A stretch of 34,281 nt of DNA from Candidatus Bathyarchaeota archaeon (GTDB taxonomy: Archaea > Thermoproteota > Bathyarchaeia > TCS64). Of this stretch, positions 1 through 8,010 are shown in pieces (the first letter of the stretch is position 1; the number at the start of each line of letters is the position of its first letter). The notes beneath the pieces are model-generated. The model ran no database searches. It was not told where the DNA came from and saw nothing but the letters and a program-made list of their open reading frames with translations. A program made the position numbers and the translations under genes. The stretch spans positions 1-34,281 of the forward strand of contig JADHWM010000017.1 of assembly GCA_016783485.1 (NCBI GenBank), given 5' to 3'.

Positions 1-298
1 GTCCTGTGAGGCATGGGTTCTTCTCTGTTGACGGCGATCATGTGAGTTTTGAGTTTGGTCTACTCGTGTGTGGGGGAAGCGGCTGGTTGAAAAGCATCTC
101 ATCGGCCCTAAAACCTATAATTATTGAAAGGGCCCGCGCTCGTCAATGTGGTTCCAGATGAAGAAGATGCATGATGAGGAAGGAGTGTTGCCCTAGAAAA
201 GGGCCTGCCAGTTTAGATAGGTGGGTCGAAGAATAAACAGCCAGTCCATTCTCCCTCCTCCCCATACTCTTTTCTTCACCTCACCCGTGCGCGTAAAA
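1..298. other. Left-edge spacer, no convincing gene
   Basis: No gene can be called with confidence here. One + frame is open from the window edge to a TGA at 159-161 (about 52 codons). It could be the 3' end of a gene cut by the window, but the peptide is not recognisable. An AT-rich box near 110-125 precedes a 16-codon ATG frame at 145, which is too short to support. Confidence 0.4.
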
Positions 299-368
299 GC
301 AATTCAGTAGCGAACACAACAAAAAACAACCATAAAAACACTCCAAACACCAAAAAAAACCCTAAAAA
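299..368 (-). repeat. Dispersed GT-rich repeat, divergent copy 1
   Basis: On the minus strand this stretch reads as a G/T-only-like tract. It starts TTTTTAGGG, runs through GGTGTTTGGAGTGTTTT and ends CGCTACTGAATTGC. It is a degraded relative of the two better copies at 27710-27799 and 32066-32165. It shares the order TTTTAGGG, TGTTTGG, GTTGT, GCTACTG. It lies just downstream of the stop codon of the minus-strand protease-like gene, after a T-run hairpin. The match was made by eye; copies 2 and 3 are much closer to each other. Confidence 0.5.
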
Positions 369-389
369 CACCCCAAACACGCGCGGCCA

Positions 390-420
390 CACCAATAAAA
401 AAAAATTATGGGCGGCCTGC
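390..420 (-). terminator. T-run terminator of the ClpP-fold gene
   Basis: Immediately after the minus-strand stop codon at 421 the transcript would carry a run of nine U (A-run at 397-405 on +). GGCC-type half-stems flank it, so it can fold as a hairpin with a U-rich loop. T-runs are the usual archaeal termination signal. Confidence 0.55.
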
Positions 421-1275
421 CTAGCCCGAGCCCTTGAGGGGGGCCGAGGGCACGAACTCCACGCTGGGGCGCCGGGGCCTAGCCTCCATCTTGTAGAGGT
501 TCATGAGGTTGTAGACCTCAATCGGGAGTTCCCTGCGGACGCAGTCCCCGAAGAGCTTGCAGACCTCCTCGGCGGTGATGGGGAAGTCATGGGTGTACTT
601 ACCGCTCACCAGTTCCTCGACGATCTCCTCGACCTTCTCGGGGCCGTAGGGATCCTTCACGAGGTTCCGTACGATGTCGCTTATCTGAGCCACCGCCTTC
701 CTAGACTCCTCGGCGAGGATCAGCGTCTTGTCGTCGATCTCGTCCACATTCTTCTTCTCCAACACCTTGAGGATGCTCGTGGCGGGGTAGGCTCCCGTGG
801 CGTCCCCGAGCTGGGGGTCCACGGGCCCCAGGACGGCGTGGGGGTCCATGAGTATCTCGTCGGCTGCCAGAGCTATGAGTGTGCCCCCGCTCATCGCGTA
901 ATGGGGGACCATCACCGTCTTCTTCGCCGGGTGGGCGTCGAGAGCGTAGGCAATCTGGGTCGCCGCGAGGGCTATGCCCCCGGGGGTATGGATGATGATG
1001 TCAATGGGAGCGTCGTCGGGGGTGAGCCTGATGGCCCTGAGGACAGCCTCGCTGTCGTCGATGTCGATGTACCGGGCGATGGGGAGGCCGAAGAGGCTCA
1101 GGGTCTCCTGACGATGGATGATGGTGATCACGTTGGAGCCCCTCTTCCTCCCAAGAGCCAGGAGCTCATTCCTCCGGGAACGGTCCAAAGACTGCTGACG
1201 GAACCGAGGCCAGATGAGACTGAATATGAGAAAGATGACCCAGAAATTGTCGAATAGAGCTTCGATGCCTGTCAT
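421..1275 (-). CDS. SDH/ClpP-class membrane-anchored serine protease
   Basis: This is a ClpP/crotonase-fold protein of the SDH (serine dehydrogenase proteinase) family, which is related to SppA/ClpP. One membrane segment lies near the N-terminus (FWVIFLIFSLIW) and the enzymatic domain follows. The HTPGG motif forms the expected oxyanion-hole turn, and YAMSGG carries the presumed nucleophile Ser. GPVDPQLG follows, as is usual in the family. Length (284 aa) is normal. A longer TTG-initiated reading from 1320 exists, but its 5' part contains the TATA-like TTTTTAAAAT (about 1296-1305). That box sits about 25 nt before the ATG at 1275, so a leaderless ATG start is preferred. The gene stands alone, downstream of the MtrH-like gene on the same strand. 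The substrate is unknown; quality control of membrane proteins is the family-based guess. Confidence 0.82.
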   Translation of the reverse strand: MTGIEALFDNFWVIFLIFSLIWPRFRQQSLDRSRRNELLALGRKRGSNVITIIHRQETLSLFGLPIARYIDIDDSEAVLRAIRLTPDDAPIDIIIHTPGGIALAATQIAYALDAHPAKKTVMVPHYAMSGGTLIALAADEILMDPHAVLGPVDPQLGDATGAYPATSILKVLEKKNVDEIDDKTLILAEESRKAVAQISDIVRNLVKDPYGPEKVEEIVEELVSGKYTHDFPITAEEVCKLFGDCVRRELPIEVYNLMNLYKMEARPRRPSVEFVPSAPLKGSG

Positions 1276-1353
1276 ATCAGGTGATCCTTCAATTGGGATT
1301 TTAAAAAGAGTTACTAGCAAAAAGGGATTCTACCCTGTAGGGCCGGGCACGCC

Positions 1354-2259
1354 TCAGCCTATCCTGTACCTGGGATGGTCTCTCCCGGGCCTAACCCGCT
1401 TCTCGATCTGAAGCTGACTGAAAGCAGCATCGACGAGAGCGACCGCAGGGAAAACGTCCCCGGCGATATCAATAGGCCCATAGATCACAAAGTCAGCCCC
1501 CAAAGCCGCGGGCAGCGCGTTCACGACGGCGACCACCGAGGTGACAGCGTCCTTCTTGTACTTCTCCCTGAGCCTCTTCCACGAAGAGATGGCGTTATGG
1601 GCCCCGCAACCCGAAGGGTACCCGTAACCGTCCTTGATCCTGTGAACCGCCTTCGAGGCGAGACCCAGAGAAGGGACATCGATGACCGCGGTGTCCACGA
1701 GGATATTCTCAACCCCGGCGTCCTCCACCCTGGGCAGGATGGCCTCAAGGAGCCCGCTCTTATCGGAGGAGAGCAGGGTGGCGGTGCTGTATAGAAGGAG
1801 TATCGCGCTGGAGCAGCCCACCTCCTTAATCTTCTCGTAGACATGCGAGCCGGAGTGAGGGGTCAAGGAGTTGAGGACGACCTGGCCCAGGAGCCCCTGA
1901 TCGCTCGCATACTGAAGGACCTCCACCTGGCTCTCCTCAGAGGGGATATCCATGACCAGGGGCATCTCGGTGACCCCCGCCACGAAGTCGATGTACCGCC
2001 CGGCCGCCACCGCGTTCTCCGCGACGATGTCCACCATCCCGGGGAGCCCGGTCATATCCGTCTGCTCCTCGACCCCCTTGATGAGAGCTTCAGCCCGATT
2101 CTCGTCGAAGAGGCCCTCCCCCGGGTCTTGGACGATGCTGTGGCCCTTGTAGAAGATGGAGCCAATCATCACGGTGGGGGTGATGCCCGGTTCCCCGCCC
2201 ACCTTGACCCCGTGGATCTCGAAGGTCTTCTGCTCGACGGCGTACTCGAAGAGCGACAA
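1354..2259 (-). CDS. MtrH-like tetrahydropterin methyltransferase
   Basis: This 301-residue TIM-barrel protein belongs to the MtrH family, the subunit of methyl-H4MPT:coenzyme M methyltransferase that moves methyl groups between a pterin and a corrinoid. The N-terminal signature is very clear: GGEPGITPTVMIGSIFY (about residues 21-37), then GHSIV and FDENRAEALI, then YIDFV near 89-93. No other Mtr subunits are nearby, so it is not part of a full Mtr complex. It lies back to back with a URO-D-fold methyltransferase and a corrinoid protein. The same three components make up the MtoA/MtvA-type O-demethylase systems, in which the MtrH-like protein passes methyl from the corrinoid to tetrahydrofolate or tetrahydromethanopterin. 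The start is TTG at 2259, preceded by the SD-like GAGGGGATC. Family is certain; direction and carrier are inferred. Confidence 0.88.
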   Translation of the reverse strand: MSLFEYAVEQKTFEIHGVKVGGEPGITPTVMIGSIFYKGHSIVQDPGEGLFDENRAEALIKGVEEQTDMTGLPGMVDIVAENAVAAGRYIDFVAGVTEMPLVMDIPSEESQVEVLQYASDQGLLGQVVLNSLTPHSGSHVYEKIKEVGCSSAILLLYSTATLLSSDKSGLLEAILPRVEDAGVENILVDTAVIDVPSLGLASKAVHRIKDGYGYPSGCGAHNAISSWKRLREKYKKDAVTSVVAVVNALPAALGADFVIYGPIDIAGDVFPAVALVDAAFSQLQIEKRVRPGRDHPRYRIG

Positions 2260-2392
2260 TGCGATCCCCTCTAATGCTTAAGGATGTTTAAATGAAGCCC
2301 CCCTGACGGCAGTGACTTGATAAGATCCAGCGTAAATGGGACCGGCGAAGAATAATAAAGTCTGAAACCCAGATACACAACCGGTTATCATC
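2260..2392. promoter_or_regulatory. Divergent promoter of methyl-transfer module
   Basis: A 133-bp spacer separates the MtrH-like gene (-) from the URO-D-like gene (+). A TTTAAA box at about 2287-2292 serves the minus gene. An AATAATAAAG box at about 2351-2360 lies 30-40 nt before the plus start. Divergent promoters in one short spacer suggest joint regulation. No regulator gene is adjacent. Confidence 0.5.
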
Positions 2393-3451
2393 ATGGATTC
2401 CCGTCAAAGGGTCCGGATGGCCCTAGACCACAAGGAGCCCGACAGGGTCCCCATCCACGACAACCCGTGGCAGGCCACCGTGGACAGGTGGCGCTCCGAG
2501 GGACTCCCCTCCGGCATCGAGCCCAAGGACTACTTCGGATACGAGATCGTGGGGTATAAGGCGGACACGAGCCCCCGGTTCAAGGAGGAGATCATCTCCA
2601 TGGACGACGAGTACATCGTGGAGAAGGACAGCTACGGCGGAGTCAGGAAGAACCACAGAGACTTCTCCACGACCCCCATGATCATCGACTATCCCTGCAA
2701 GAGCCGGGAGGACTGGGAGGCGTTGAAACCGAGGCTGGAGCCCAGCGACTTCAGGGTAGACTGGGTCTCCGACCTCAAGGACTCCCAGAGGGAGAGGAGC
2801 AGGGGGCGCTACGTCACCTACGAAGCTGTCGTGGGGTACGACAAGCTCCAGAAATACGTCGCCTCGGAGAGGCTGCTCCGGGCGGTTCTCATGGAGCCGG
2901 AATGGGTGAAAGACATGTACTGGACCGACGCCCGCCTCGTGATGACGATGTGCGACAGGATGATGGAGGGGGGCTTCGAATTCGACGGGGCCTACCTATT
3001 CTGCGACCTCGGATACCGCCACGGCCTCTTCTTCAGCCCCCGCCACTACGAGGATCAGCTCCACCCCGTCTTCCAGGAGCTCTGCGACTATTTCCACGGC
3101 CACGACATGCAGGTCATCCTCCATACGTGCGGGAACGTCAAGGAGCTTATCTCCTACTTCATCGAGGAGGGGATCGACTGCATCCAGCCCGTCGAGGTCA
3201 AGGCGGGTATGGACCTCAGGGAACTCAAGGAGGAGTACGGAAACAAGATGGCCTACATGGGGGGCATCGACGTCCGGCTCATGGCCCTCGACGACCCCGG
3301 GCCCATCGAGGAGGAGATCAGGGAGAAGGTCACCGCGGCCAAGGAGGGAGGAGGCTACATCTACCACTCCGATCACTCCGTCCCTAACAACGTGAGCTTC
3401 CAGCAGTATAAGAGAGTTTTAGAGCTCATAAGGAAATACGGGGGGTACTGA
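2393..3451 (+). CDS. URO-D-fold corrinoid-dependent methyltransferase
   Basis: 352 aa of the uroporphyrinogen-decarboxylase/MtaA superfamily. The N-terminus (RQRVRMALDHKEPDRVP) and the C-terminal GGID motif (290-293) are typical. HTCGN (244-248) supplies the His-x-Cys zinc ligands that activate a thiol or bind the methyl donor in MtaA/MtbA/MtvB-type enzymes. The third ligand, usually a C-terminal Cys, is not seen: the equivalent stretch reads YHSDHSVP (about 324-331). It is followed two bases after its stop by a corrinoid protein and faces an MtrH-like gene, so a role as substrate:corrinoid methyltransferase fits much better than haem synthesis. By analogy to MtoB/MtvB the substrate could be a methoxylated aromatic, but nothing in the sequence fixes it. 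The start is ATG 2393 with an AT-rich box upstream. Confidence 0.82.
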   Translation: MDSRQRVRMALDHKEPDRVPIHDNPWQATVDRWRSEGLPSGIEPKDYFGYEIVGYKADTSPRFKEEIISMDDEYIVEKDSYGGVRKNHRDFSTTPMIIDYPCKSREDWEALKPRLEPSDFRVDWVSDLKDSQRERSRGRYVTYEAVVGYDKLQKYVASERLLRAVLMEPEWVKDMYWTDARLVMTMCDRMMEGGFEFDGAYLFCDLGYRHGLFFSPRHYEDQLHPVFQELCDYFHGHDMQVILHTCGNVKELISYFIEEGIDCIQPVEVKAGMDLRELKEEYGNKMAYMGGIDVRLMALDDPGPIEEEIREKVTAAKEGGGYIYHSDHSVPNNVSFQQYKRVLELIRKYGGY

Positions 3452-3453
3452 GC

Positions 3454-4104
3454 GTGGCAGGCGAGAGAGAGATCCTGGGAAAGCTAAGGGACGCCATCGT
3501 CGCGCTCGACATCCCCGGCCTCCAGGAGGCGTGTGAGGAGGCTATCGCGACGGGGATCCCCGCTTATCATGCGGTCGTCGAGGGCATGGCCAAAGGCATG
3601 GAGATCGTGGGGCAGAAGTATGAGGAGGGGGAGTACTACCTGGCCGAACTCATCATGGCCGGGGAGACCATGAGAGAGGGGATGGTGGTCCTGGAGCCCC
3701 ACCTCACAGCGGGGAAGGTGTCCCACGCCGGGAAGGCCGTCATCGGAACCGTGAAGGGGGACCTCCACGACATCGGGAAGAACGTCTTCCTCACACTCCT
3801 CAGGGCCGCCAACTACGAAGTCATCGACCTGGGAGTCGACATCTCCCCCGAGGCATTCCTCGAGGCTGTGCAGGAGCACTCCCCCGACATCCTGGCAATG
3901 TCGGCACTCCTCACGACCACCATGGTGGAGATGGAGAACGTGGTCGCTAAGCTCGAAAGTGAGGGAGTACGGGAGGGGCTCAAGATCCTCATCGGAGGAG
4001 CCCCCATCACGAACGATTATGCTGAGATGATCGGGGCCGACGCAGCAGCGAGGGACGCGGTCGACGGGGTTAGGATCGTCAACGGGTGGACCAGGGCAGG
4101 CTGA
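3454..4104 (+). CDS. Methyl-accepting corrinoid protein (MtbC/MtoC-like)
   Basis: 216 aa with the standard two-domain build of methyltransferase corrinoid proteins. A helical cap domain (residues 1-90) precedes a Rossmann-like B12 domain (about 93-216). The lower cobalt ligand is in GDLHDIGKN (His105, DxHxxG motif). The companion motifs Ser150 with the following TTT, and GGAP at 181-184, bind the nucleotide tail. The GTG start at 3454 follows the upstream stop by two bases. GGGGGT lies about 8 nt before it, inside the upstream gene, so the two genes are translated as one unit. It would carry methyl between the URO-D-fold enzyme and the MtrH-like protein. No reductive activase (RamA/MtoD type) is seen in the window, so reactivation must be encoded elsewhere. 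Confidence 0.93.
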   Translation: MAGEREILGKLRDAIVALDIPGLQEACEEAIATGIPAYHAVVEGMAKGMEIVGQKYEEGEYYLAELIMAGETMREGMVVLEPHLTAGKVSHAGKAVIGTVKGDLHDIGKNVFLTLLRAANYEVIDLGVDISPEAFLEAVQEHSPDILAMSALLTTTMVEMENVVAKLESEGVREGLKILIGGAPITNDYAEMIGADAAARDAVDGVRIVNGWTRAG

Positions 4105-4315
4105 AAGCTAGCAGGGTAGGATAACCTGGCTAGGGAAATCCTCGTCAGGCTATCAGAGGACCCAGCGTCTCGGTGTCAGTCTCCTCGTGTAACCCGATCT
4201 GCAGCGCTGCGCACGCGAACCGCGTAGCTAGTGAGTGACACAACGCGACGGTCTCCTGAAGCCACTGCACATTCGTTAAGTATCCGTGGAATACAATCTG
4301 ATTCTCGTGCCCAAG

Positions 4316-4723
4316 ATGGCTGAAGAGAGGTTCATGAGAATCGCGATAGATAAAGCCGAGGAAGGAATAGCGAAGGGCCAGGAGCCCTTCGGGGCCTGCA
4401 TCGTGAGGGACGGGACAATATTGAGCGTGGCCCACAACACAGCACTGGCGGATCCCGACGTGACTGCCCACGCTGAGATGAACGCGATCAGGATGGCCTG
4501 CAAAGTCCTGGACACCATCGACCTGTCAGGCTGCGAGATATACGCAACTTTCAAGCCTTGCAGGATGTGCCAGGAGGCTTGCGAGCGGGCCAACCTCTCC
4601 AAGATCTATTACGGAGGAGGGCCTGAGGACATTGGATCAACCCCTGTGAAGTCCAGTATCCAAATAGAGGTGGGCTTTCTGAGAGACGAATGCCTGGAGA
4701 TGCTCCGGAGAGCGCGCCAGTAG
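4316..4723 (+). CDS. CDA-fold nucleoside/base deaminase
   Basis: A zinc-dependent deaminase of the cytidine/deoxycytidylate deaminase superfamily, about 135 aa from the ATG at 4316. The active-site motif HAEMNAIR provides the zinc His and the proton-shuttling Glu, and KPCRMC provides the two zinc cysteines. The order and the ~30-residue spacing are as in guanine deaminase and TadA-like proteins. An in-frame GTG at 4286 would add ten residues before the usual family start. The TTAAGTAT box at about 4276-4283 sits better with ATG 4316. The substrate (guanine, cytosine or tRNA adenosine) cannot be told from the sequence; the overall length favours a free base or nucleoside. It stands alone between the corrinoid module and the glycan genes. 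Confidence 0.85.
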   Translation: MAEERFMRIAIDKAEEGIAKGQEPFGACIVRDGTILSVAHNTALADPDVTAHAEMNAIRMACKVLDTIDLSGCEIYATFKPCRMCQEACERANLSKIYYGGGPEDIGSTPVKSSIQIEVGFLRDECLEMLRRARQ

Positions 4724-4809
4724 CGCCCCTACTCCGTGAATACTGATATATTCAGATGGGGTTTCCAAATCATTCTTAAGGCATGTAACCGGGACCATTC
4801 GTATTAGCC

Positions 4810-6090
4810 ATGATTCCCATCATAGGAGCGGGGCTCGCAGGGCTGAGCGCGGCGCGCAACCTAAGAGGCGACTACGTCATCCTCGAGAAGGACGCTCGGG
4901 TAGGCGGCCTCTGCAAGAGCGTGGACATCGACGGTTTCATCTTCGACTACGCCCCCCACATCCTCTTCACGCGGGACGATCACATCAGGGCCCTCTTCGA
5001 GGACCAGCTCGAGGGAAACCTCCTCAAGCACACGCGGGAGGCCTTCATCTACCTTCAGGGAGCCTTCGCCAGGTACCCATTCGAGGTCAACCTCCACAAC
5101 CTCCCCGAGGACGTCATCCGGGAATGCATCGACGGAGTCACCAACAGGAAGCCCATCGAGGCAACGAACTTCGAGGAGTGGATCTACTCCACATTCGGAG
5201 ACGGCATCGCGAAACACTACATGATCCCATACAACCGGAAGATCTGGAAGTACGACCTGTCCAAGATGAACATCGACTGGATCAGCGGAAGGGTGCCCTC
5301 CCCCAGCGTCGAGGAGATGAAAGAGGGGGCCGCGAGAAGCATCAGGAGAGACTTCGGGCCTAACGCCGAGTTCATGTACCCCATGCACGGAGGAATCGGC
5401 GCCCTGGCGAACCAGCTCTCCAAGGGCCTCAATATCTCCACGGGCTCTAAGGTCGTTGAGATCAAGCCATCCGGTGACGATGTCATCGTCAAGTACACGA
5501 AGGACGGGGAGAACCGGGAGATCTCAGCTGAGAAGGTGCTCTCATCGATACCCTTACCTGACATGGTCGATATGCTTCACGACCCTCCTGAGGAGGTCGT
5601 CAAAGCCGCGGGCGCCCTTGTCTACAACTCCCTTGTTTGCGTGAACATCGGTGTCAGGACGCCAGAGATTATCGACAAGCACTGGCTCTACTTCCCCGAA
5701 GACGAACTCATCTTCAACCGCATCAGCTTCCCCATGAACTTCTCGGAGCACACCACCCCCGGGGATGCGAGCAGCATCCTCGTCGAGGTGACCCACAGGG
5801 AGGACAGCGTAAATCTCGAGAGTATCCGGGACCGGGTCCTGGAGGATCTCATCAAGACCGGGATACTCGAGGAGGAAGACGAGATAATGGTGTGCGACAC
5901 CTCCGCCTTCAAGTACGCCTACGTTATCTATGACCTCGATCACAAGAAGAACGTGGGGATCATCCACGACTACCTGGAGAGCGTCAACGTGGTCCCCATC
6001 GGGAGGTTCGGGGAATGGGAATATTTCAATATGGATAAAGCTTTATTATCCGGCAGGAACGCTGCATCAAGAATCAGTGGAATTTCATGA
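4810..6090 (+). CDS. UGM-like FAD-dependent oxidoreductase/mutase
   Basis: 426 aa with an N-terminal FAD-binding Rossmann motif GAGLAGLSAA (6-15), an EK dinucleotide-ribose site (26-27) and GGLC at 32-35. The central IPYNRKIW (139-146) and MHGGIGAL (192-199) are reminiscent of UDP-galactopyranose mutase and related protoporphyrinogen-oxidase-like flavoproteins. The gene overlaps the next one, a GT2 glycosyltransferase, by four bases (ATGA), so sugar-nucleotide or glycan-lipid chemistry is more likely than haem synthesis. A CTTAAGG box at about 4775-4781 lies 25-30 nt before the ATG at 4810, suggesting a leaderless transcript. The exact reaction is open: mutase, desaturase of a polyprenyl group, or amine oxidase-like. 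Confidence 0.75.
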   Translation: MIPIIGAGLAGLSAARNLRGDYVILEKDARVGGLCKSVDIDGFIFDYAPHILFTRDDHIRALFEDQLEGNLLKHTREAFIYLQGAFARYPFEVNLHNLPEDVIRECIDGVTNRKPIEATNFEEWIYSTFGDGIAKHYMIPYNRKIWKYDLSKMNIDWISGRVPSPSVEEMKEGAARSIRRDFGPNAEFMYPMHGGIGALANQLSKGLNISTGSKVVEIKPSGDDVIVKYTKDGENREISAEKVLSSIPLPDMVDMLHDPPEEVVKAAGALVYNSLVCVNIGVRTPEIIDKHWLYFPEDELIFNRISFPMNFSEHTTPGDASSILVEVTHREDSVNLESIRDRVLEDLIKTGILEEEDEIMVCDTSAFKYAYVIYDLDHKKNVGIIHDYLESVNVVPIGRFGEWEYFNMDKALLSGRNAASRISGIS

Positions 6091-6815
6091 TATCCGTCGT
6101 CATCCCCACCTACAACGAGGAGAAGAACATCGAGAGATGCCTCAAGGCGTTCGAGGAGCAGACTATCCCCCGGGAAGACTTCGAGATCATCATCGTTGAT
6201 GGGCAGAGCAGCGACAGGACCACCGAGATCGCCGAGAATTACGCGGACAAGGTCATCCAGCAGGTCAGCAAGGGGGTAGGTGGAGCCAGGAACGACGGCG
6301 CCAAGATCGCCAATGGCGAAATCATAGTCACCACCGACGCAGACTGCATACCTTACGCTGAATGGCTCGAGGTCGCTCAGAAGCACTTCGAGGACGATAA
6401 CGTGGTCGCGGTGACAGGGTTCCTCGACCCCTTCGACTACGAGGGCATGAGGAAGTACGAGACCTACATCTACAGGCTGCTCTTTGGGATATCCAACCAC
6501 ATGCTGAGAGTGTTCTCGGTTACGGGGTATTATCACCTCTGCGGGGCCAACTCCGCTTTCGACAGAGACACCTTCCTCGAGATCGGGGGCTATCAGGACC
6601 TCCCCTACTCTGATGACATCGAGATCTACAAGAGGCTGAAGCCCATGGGGAAGATGGTGCTGGACAAGAGGATGAAGGTGAACTACTCGGTTCGCAGGAT
6701 CAGGAAGATGAGCCTGTGGACTTACATCTACACGATCACCAGAAACGACTTCGTGACCATGATAATGAACGGGAAACCCACGGACGACGGCTACGCCAGA
6801 CAGGACTACAGTTAG
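6087..6815 (+). CDS. GT2 family glycosyltransferase
   Basis: 242 aa with a GT-A fold. The start is the classic SVVIPTYNEEKNI (3-15), followed by IIVDGQSSDRT (35-45) for nucleotide binding, TTDADC with the metal-binding DAD (84-86), and GANSAFDR (153-160) plus SDD (175-177) in the acceptor half. A hydrophobic patch around 128-148 and an amphipathic C-terminus suggest membrane association without a full multi-TM domain. It shares an ATGA overlap with the upstream flavoprotein gene, so the two are co-translated. It probably adds a hexose to a lipid or protein-glycan acceptor at the cytoplasmic face. Donor and acceptor are unknown. Confidence 0.9.
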   Translation: MISVVIPTYNEEKNIERCLKAFEEQTIPREDFEIIIVDGQSSDRTTEIAENYADKVIQQVSKGVGGARNDGAKIANGEIIVTTDADCIPYAEWLEVAQKHFEDDNVVAVTGFLDPFDYEGMRKYETYIYRLLFGISNHMLRVFSVTGYYHLCGANSAFDRDTFLEIGGYQDLPYSDDIEIYKRLKPMGKMVLDKRMKVNYSVRRIRKMSLWTYIYTITRNDFVTMIMNGKPTDDGYARQDYS

Positions 6816-6876
6816 ATAAAAGATGGTTTCGTGCGTGTAGATACCTCTTTATAGAGTCGCCTTGGCGTAATTGTTG

Positions 6877-7677
6877 ATGTTTAATTCGCATATTTTTTTC
6901 AGATTCACACGATTATGGGATTACGCCCATATGCTTTTACTGATTTTTCCTGTGATTTTCCTGATTTCTCCGGCAAATCTCTTCACATACAAAGCACTGA
7001 TAGTCTTCGCCGCAAATCTCTGCCTCACAGCCTACGGGTACATGTACAACGACCTTGAGGATGCCGTGGATGACTATTACGATCTCGAGAAAAGGAAGAG
7101 GAACCCGATCGCCAGCGGAGAGATAACCCGGAATCAGAGCTATGTAACCAACTTGGCCCTCCTGGGCGCGGGCCTGTTCATGCTGGCGTATGTGAGCCCC
7201 TTCGCCTTATTCCTCGGGGTAGTCTTCGCCTTCGTGGGCTTCTTCTACTCCTGGAGGCCTCTGAGACTAAAGGCCACGCCCATCTGGGACGTGATCTCCC
7301 ACGTCCTATTCCTGGGGGTCCAACAGTTCCTGATAACCTACATAGCGTTCCGGCCCCTCGATCTGCTCGTGACGCCCTTCCTCATGATCATCATACCCTT
7401 CTCCCTGATGAATGAGATAATGCACGAGCTCATCGACTTCGAAGTGGACAAGGAGACGGAGATCAGCAATACGGTCCAGATGTTCGGGGGATTCGACGTG
7501 AGGAAGCTGCTGATCGTCTTGTGTGTCACCGTCATCATCGGAGTCTCCATCATCGTCCTCTCCCTCTCGGCGCAGTACAGGGTCGTTGGCCTCGCCATCT
7601 CCCTGTTGATCGTGGTTCCAGCAATCTATAGGATGAACGTGCGCGTTGCGAGAATAACCCTAAAGGGAAATGAATGA
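6877..7677 (+). CDS. UbiA-superfamily prenyltransferase
   Basis: An integral membrane protein of 266 aa with about seven to nine hydrophobic helices. It carries the first Asp-rich motif ND..D...D (YNDLEDAVDDYYD), followed by KRKRNPIASGE as in UbiA enzymes, YSWRPLRLK after helix 4, and the second acidic motif HELIDFEVDKETE. The start is taken as ATG 6877. A TTTATA box at 6848-6853 lies about 26 nt upstream, pointing to a leaderless message, and two TTG codons just before the ATG are less likely. It follows the flavoprotein and GT2 genes but has its own promoter. Possible roles are archaeal ether-lipid prenylation, quinone prenylation, or a DPPR-synthase-like transfer of a sugar phosphate to polyprenyl phosphate. 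The neighbourhood favours the last, weakly. Confidence 0.85.
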   Translation: MFNSHIFFRFTRLWDYAHMLLLIFPVIFLISPANLFTYKALIVFAANLCLTAYGYMYNDLEDAVDDYYDLEKRKRNPIASGEITRNQSYVTNLALLGAGLFMLAYVSPFALFLGVVFAFVGFFYSWRPLRLKATPIWDVISHVLFLGVQQFLITYIAFRPLDLLVTPFLMIIIPFSLMNEIMHELIDFEVDKETEISNTVQMFGGFDVRKLLIVLCVTVIIGVSIIVLSLSAQYRVVGLAISLLIVVPAIYRMNVRVARITLKGNE

Positions 7678-8010
7678 TCGCGAGCTTAATGGCGCGTTGA
7701 GTCCAAGTGGCTATTATGTTCCGCTTGTGACACAAACATTTAGAAAAATAAAATTGAGTTAACAAATTCGGGTATCAGAAACCTAATATTATTCAAGAAT
7801 TAAAAGATATAGTAGAAATATCATCACTAATAAAATAATCTTAATAGAGTTTATGCATAATGGATGCAAGTAAAAAGCGCGAATAAAGAGGGAGGATACC
7901 TACGTTTTAACACGATTATTACAAAAAATCACGAAATACCCATTGGAAGGTCCAAAATTTTAAATAAGAAAGTATCAGATTCAATTCAGAAAAAACAAGG
8001 GGAAAACAAA
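7678..8010 (+). promoter_or_regulatory. AT-rich spacer with operon promoter
   Basis: A 333-bp AT-rich spacer, much poorer in GC than its neighbours. TTTTAAATAAG at about 7957-7967 lies some 45-55 nt before the ATG at 8011. The SD-like AAGGGGA lies just before that ATG. A reading frame is open from ATG 7864 into the next gene. Its first 49 codons are lysine-rich, AT-biased and unlike protein of this genome, so I treat them as leader rather than coding. The long leader of the membrane operon could hold further control elements; none is recognised. Confidence 0.5.

Noticed and set aside
589-1257. Long open frames antisense to GC-rich genes, e.g. over the ClpP-fold gene
   Set aside because: Typical mirror frames of high-GC3 genes; the true strand shows clear motifs.
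1354-2259. Part of a methanogenesis Mtr complex
   Set aside because: No mtrA-G genes adjoin and the neighbours are a corrinoid protein and a URO-D-fold methyltransferase.
7864-8010. 49-codon N-terminal extension of gene A
   Set aside because: AT-rich and Lys-rich, lies over the TATA box, and the ATG at 8011 has its own SD directly before the first TM helix.
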